From Nansenia antarctica (lineage: Eukaryota > Chordata > Actinopteri > Argentiniformes > Microstomatidae): a stretch of 64,000 nt of DNA. The stretch lies in assembly GCA_963989245.1 (NCBI GenBank), contig OZ022340.1:47267948-47331947 (forward strand). Direction: 5' to 3'. Below the pieces are notes generated by a model, which was given only the letters and a program-made list of their open reading frames with translations, ran no database searches and was not told the origin of the DNA. This document shows positions 63,877 to 64,000 of the stretch, in pieces; the first letter of the stretch is position 1, and every line of letters starts with the position of its first letter. The translations under genes and the position numbers were made by a program.

Positions 63877-64000
63877 TAAGTATTGAACACATCAACATTT
63901 TGTCTGGATAGTTTGAGTTAATACCGAAGTCTGGTGCAAATGTCACTTGAATAGGCTCATTGGAAATACATTAACTGGACAAAATGTTGATGTGTTCAAT
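63877..64000. mobile_element. Foldback end of a DNA transposon, cut by window edge
   Basis: TATTGAACACATCAACATTT followed by TGTC at about 63879-63902 is the reverse complement of GACAAAATGTTGATGTGTTCAA at the window end, with about 75 bp between. AGAAATAAGTATTGAACAC resembles Tc1-like element ends in fish, but the class is only a suggestion. Confidence 0.55.

Overview
This is eukaryotic DNA from a ray-finned (teleost) fish. The evidence is GT/GC-AG spliced exons of a vertebrate thyroid peroxidase gene, fish-type L2/CR1 LINE tails ending in (ATT)n or CATTCATT, tRNA-derived SINEs, Penelope-like, Ty3/Gypsy, Harbinger and hAT elements, and many intronic minisatellites. No bacterial-type operons, tRNA genes or rRNA genes were seen. 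No runs of N are present. Species cannot be told from the sequence. LAYOUT: 0.7-24.6 kb holds plus-strand exons of thyroid peroxidase (tpo): catalytic-Arg exon, proximal-His exon, then a ~6.84 kb block with three exons present three times in tandem (3836-10670, 10679-17524, 17533-24386), then the sushi exon. The three-exon set is 618 nt with phase 1 at both ends, so all three copies could be spliced in without breaking the frame. Two further tpo exons, which belong just upstream in the protein (substrate-side exon 39019-39148 and distal-His exon 37666-37872), lie on the MINUS strand 13-38 kb away. Their phases fit the plus-strand exons exactly, so the locus looks inverted, or was joined in the wrong orientation. 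The EGF-like, transmembrane and first exons are not in the window. 24.6-28.7 kb holds repeats, a small hAT element, and the last four exons of an unnamed fish gene on the minus strand. 28.7-32.3 kb is a minus-strand Penelope-like retroelement with an SGNH-esterase ORF1 ahead of its RT ORF. 32.3-37.0 kb is a LINE with a 2.07 kb tandem duplication; both RT ORFs are long and open. 39.4-42.1 and 51.5-54.3 kb are two copies of a ~2.7 kb block (inverted-repeat LINE tail plus Harbinger transposase) that flank a composite retrotransposon. 43.1-49.67 kb is that composite: 5' LTR, gag start, a LINE 3' end, an intronless MELK kinase cDNA, then gag zinc knuckle, protease, RT and RNase H, all on the minus strand. 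49.69-51.5 kb is an hAT-type element with perfect 8-bp target duplications that carries a Gypsy integrase fragment. 53.2-55.4 kb is a nearly complete two-exon Harbinger transposase split by an L2 tail. 56.5-58.2 kb holds a second SGNH ORF joined to a LINE endonuclease fragment. 58.2-64 kb is non-coding, with a duplicated segment, a telomere-like inverted repeat and a foldback sequence cut by the window edge. READING: only tpo and the minus-strand gene at 27-28.6 kb look like host genes; the rest is mobile or repetitive DNA. Whether tpo is functional here is doubtful: one exon has a frameshift, order and orientation are scrambled, and three exons are triplicated. Coordinates of exons were read by hand from splice signals and protein similarity recalled from the TPO/MPO family; no search was run.
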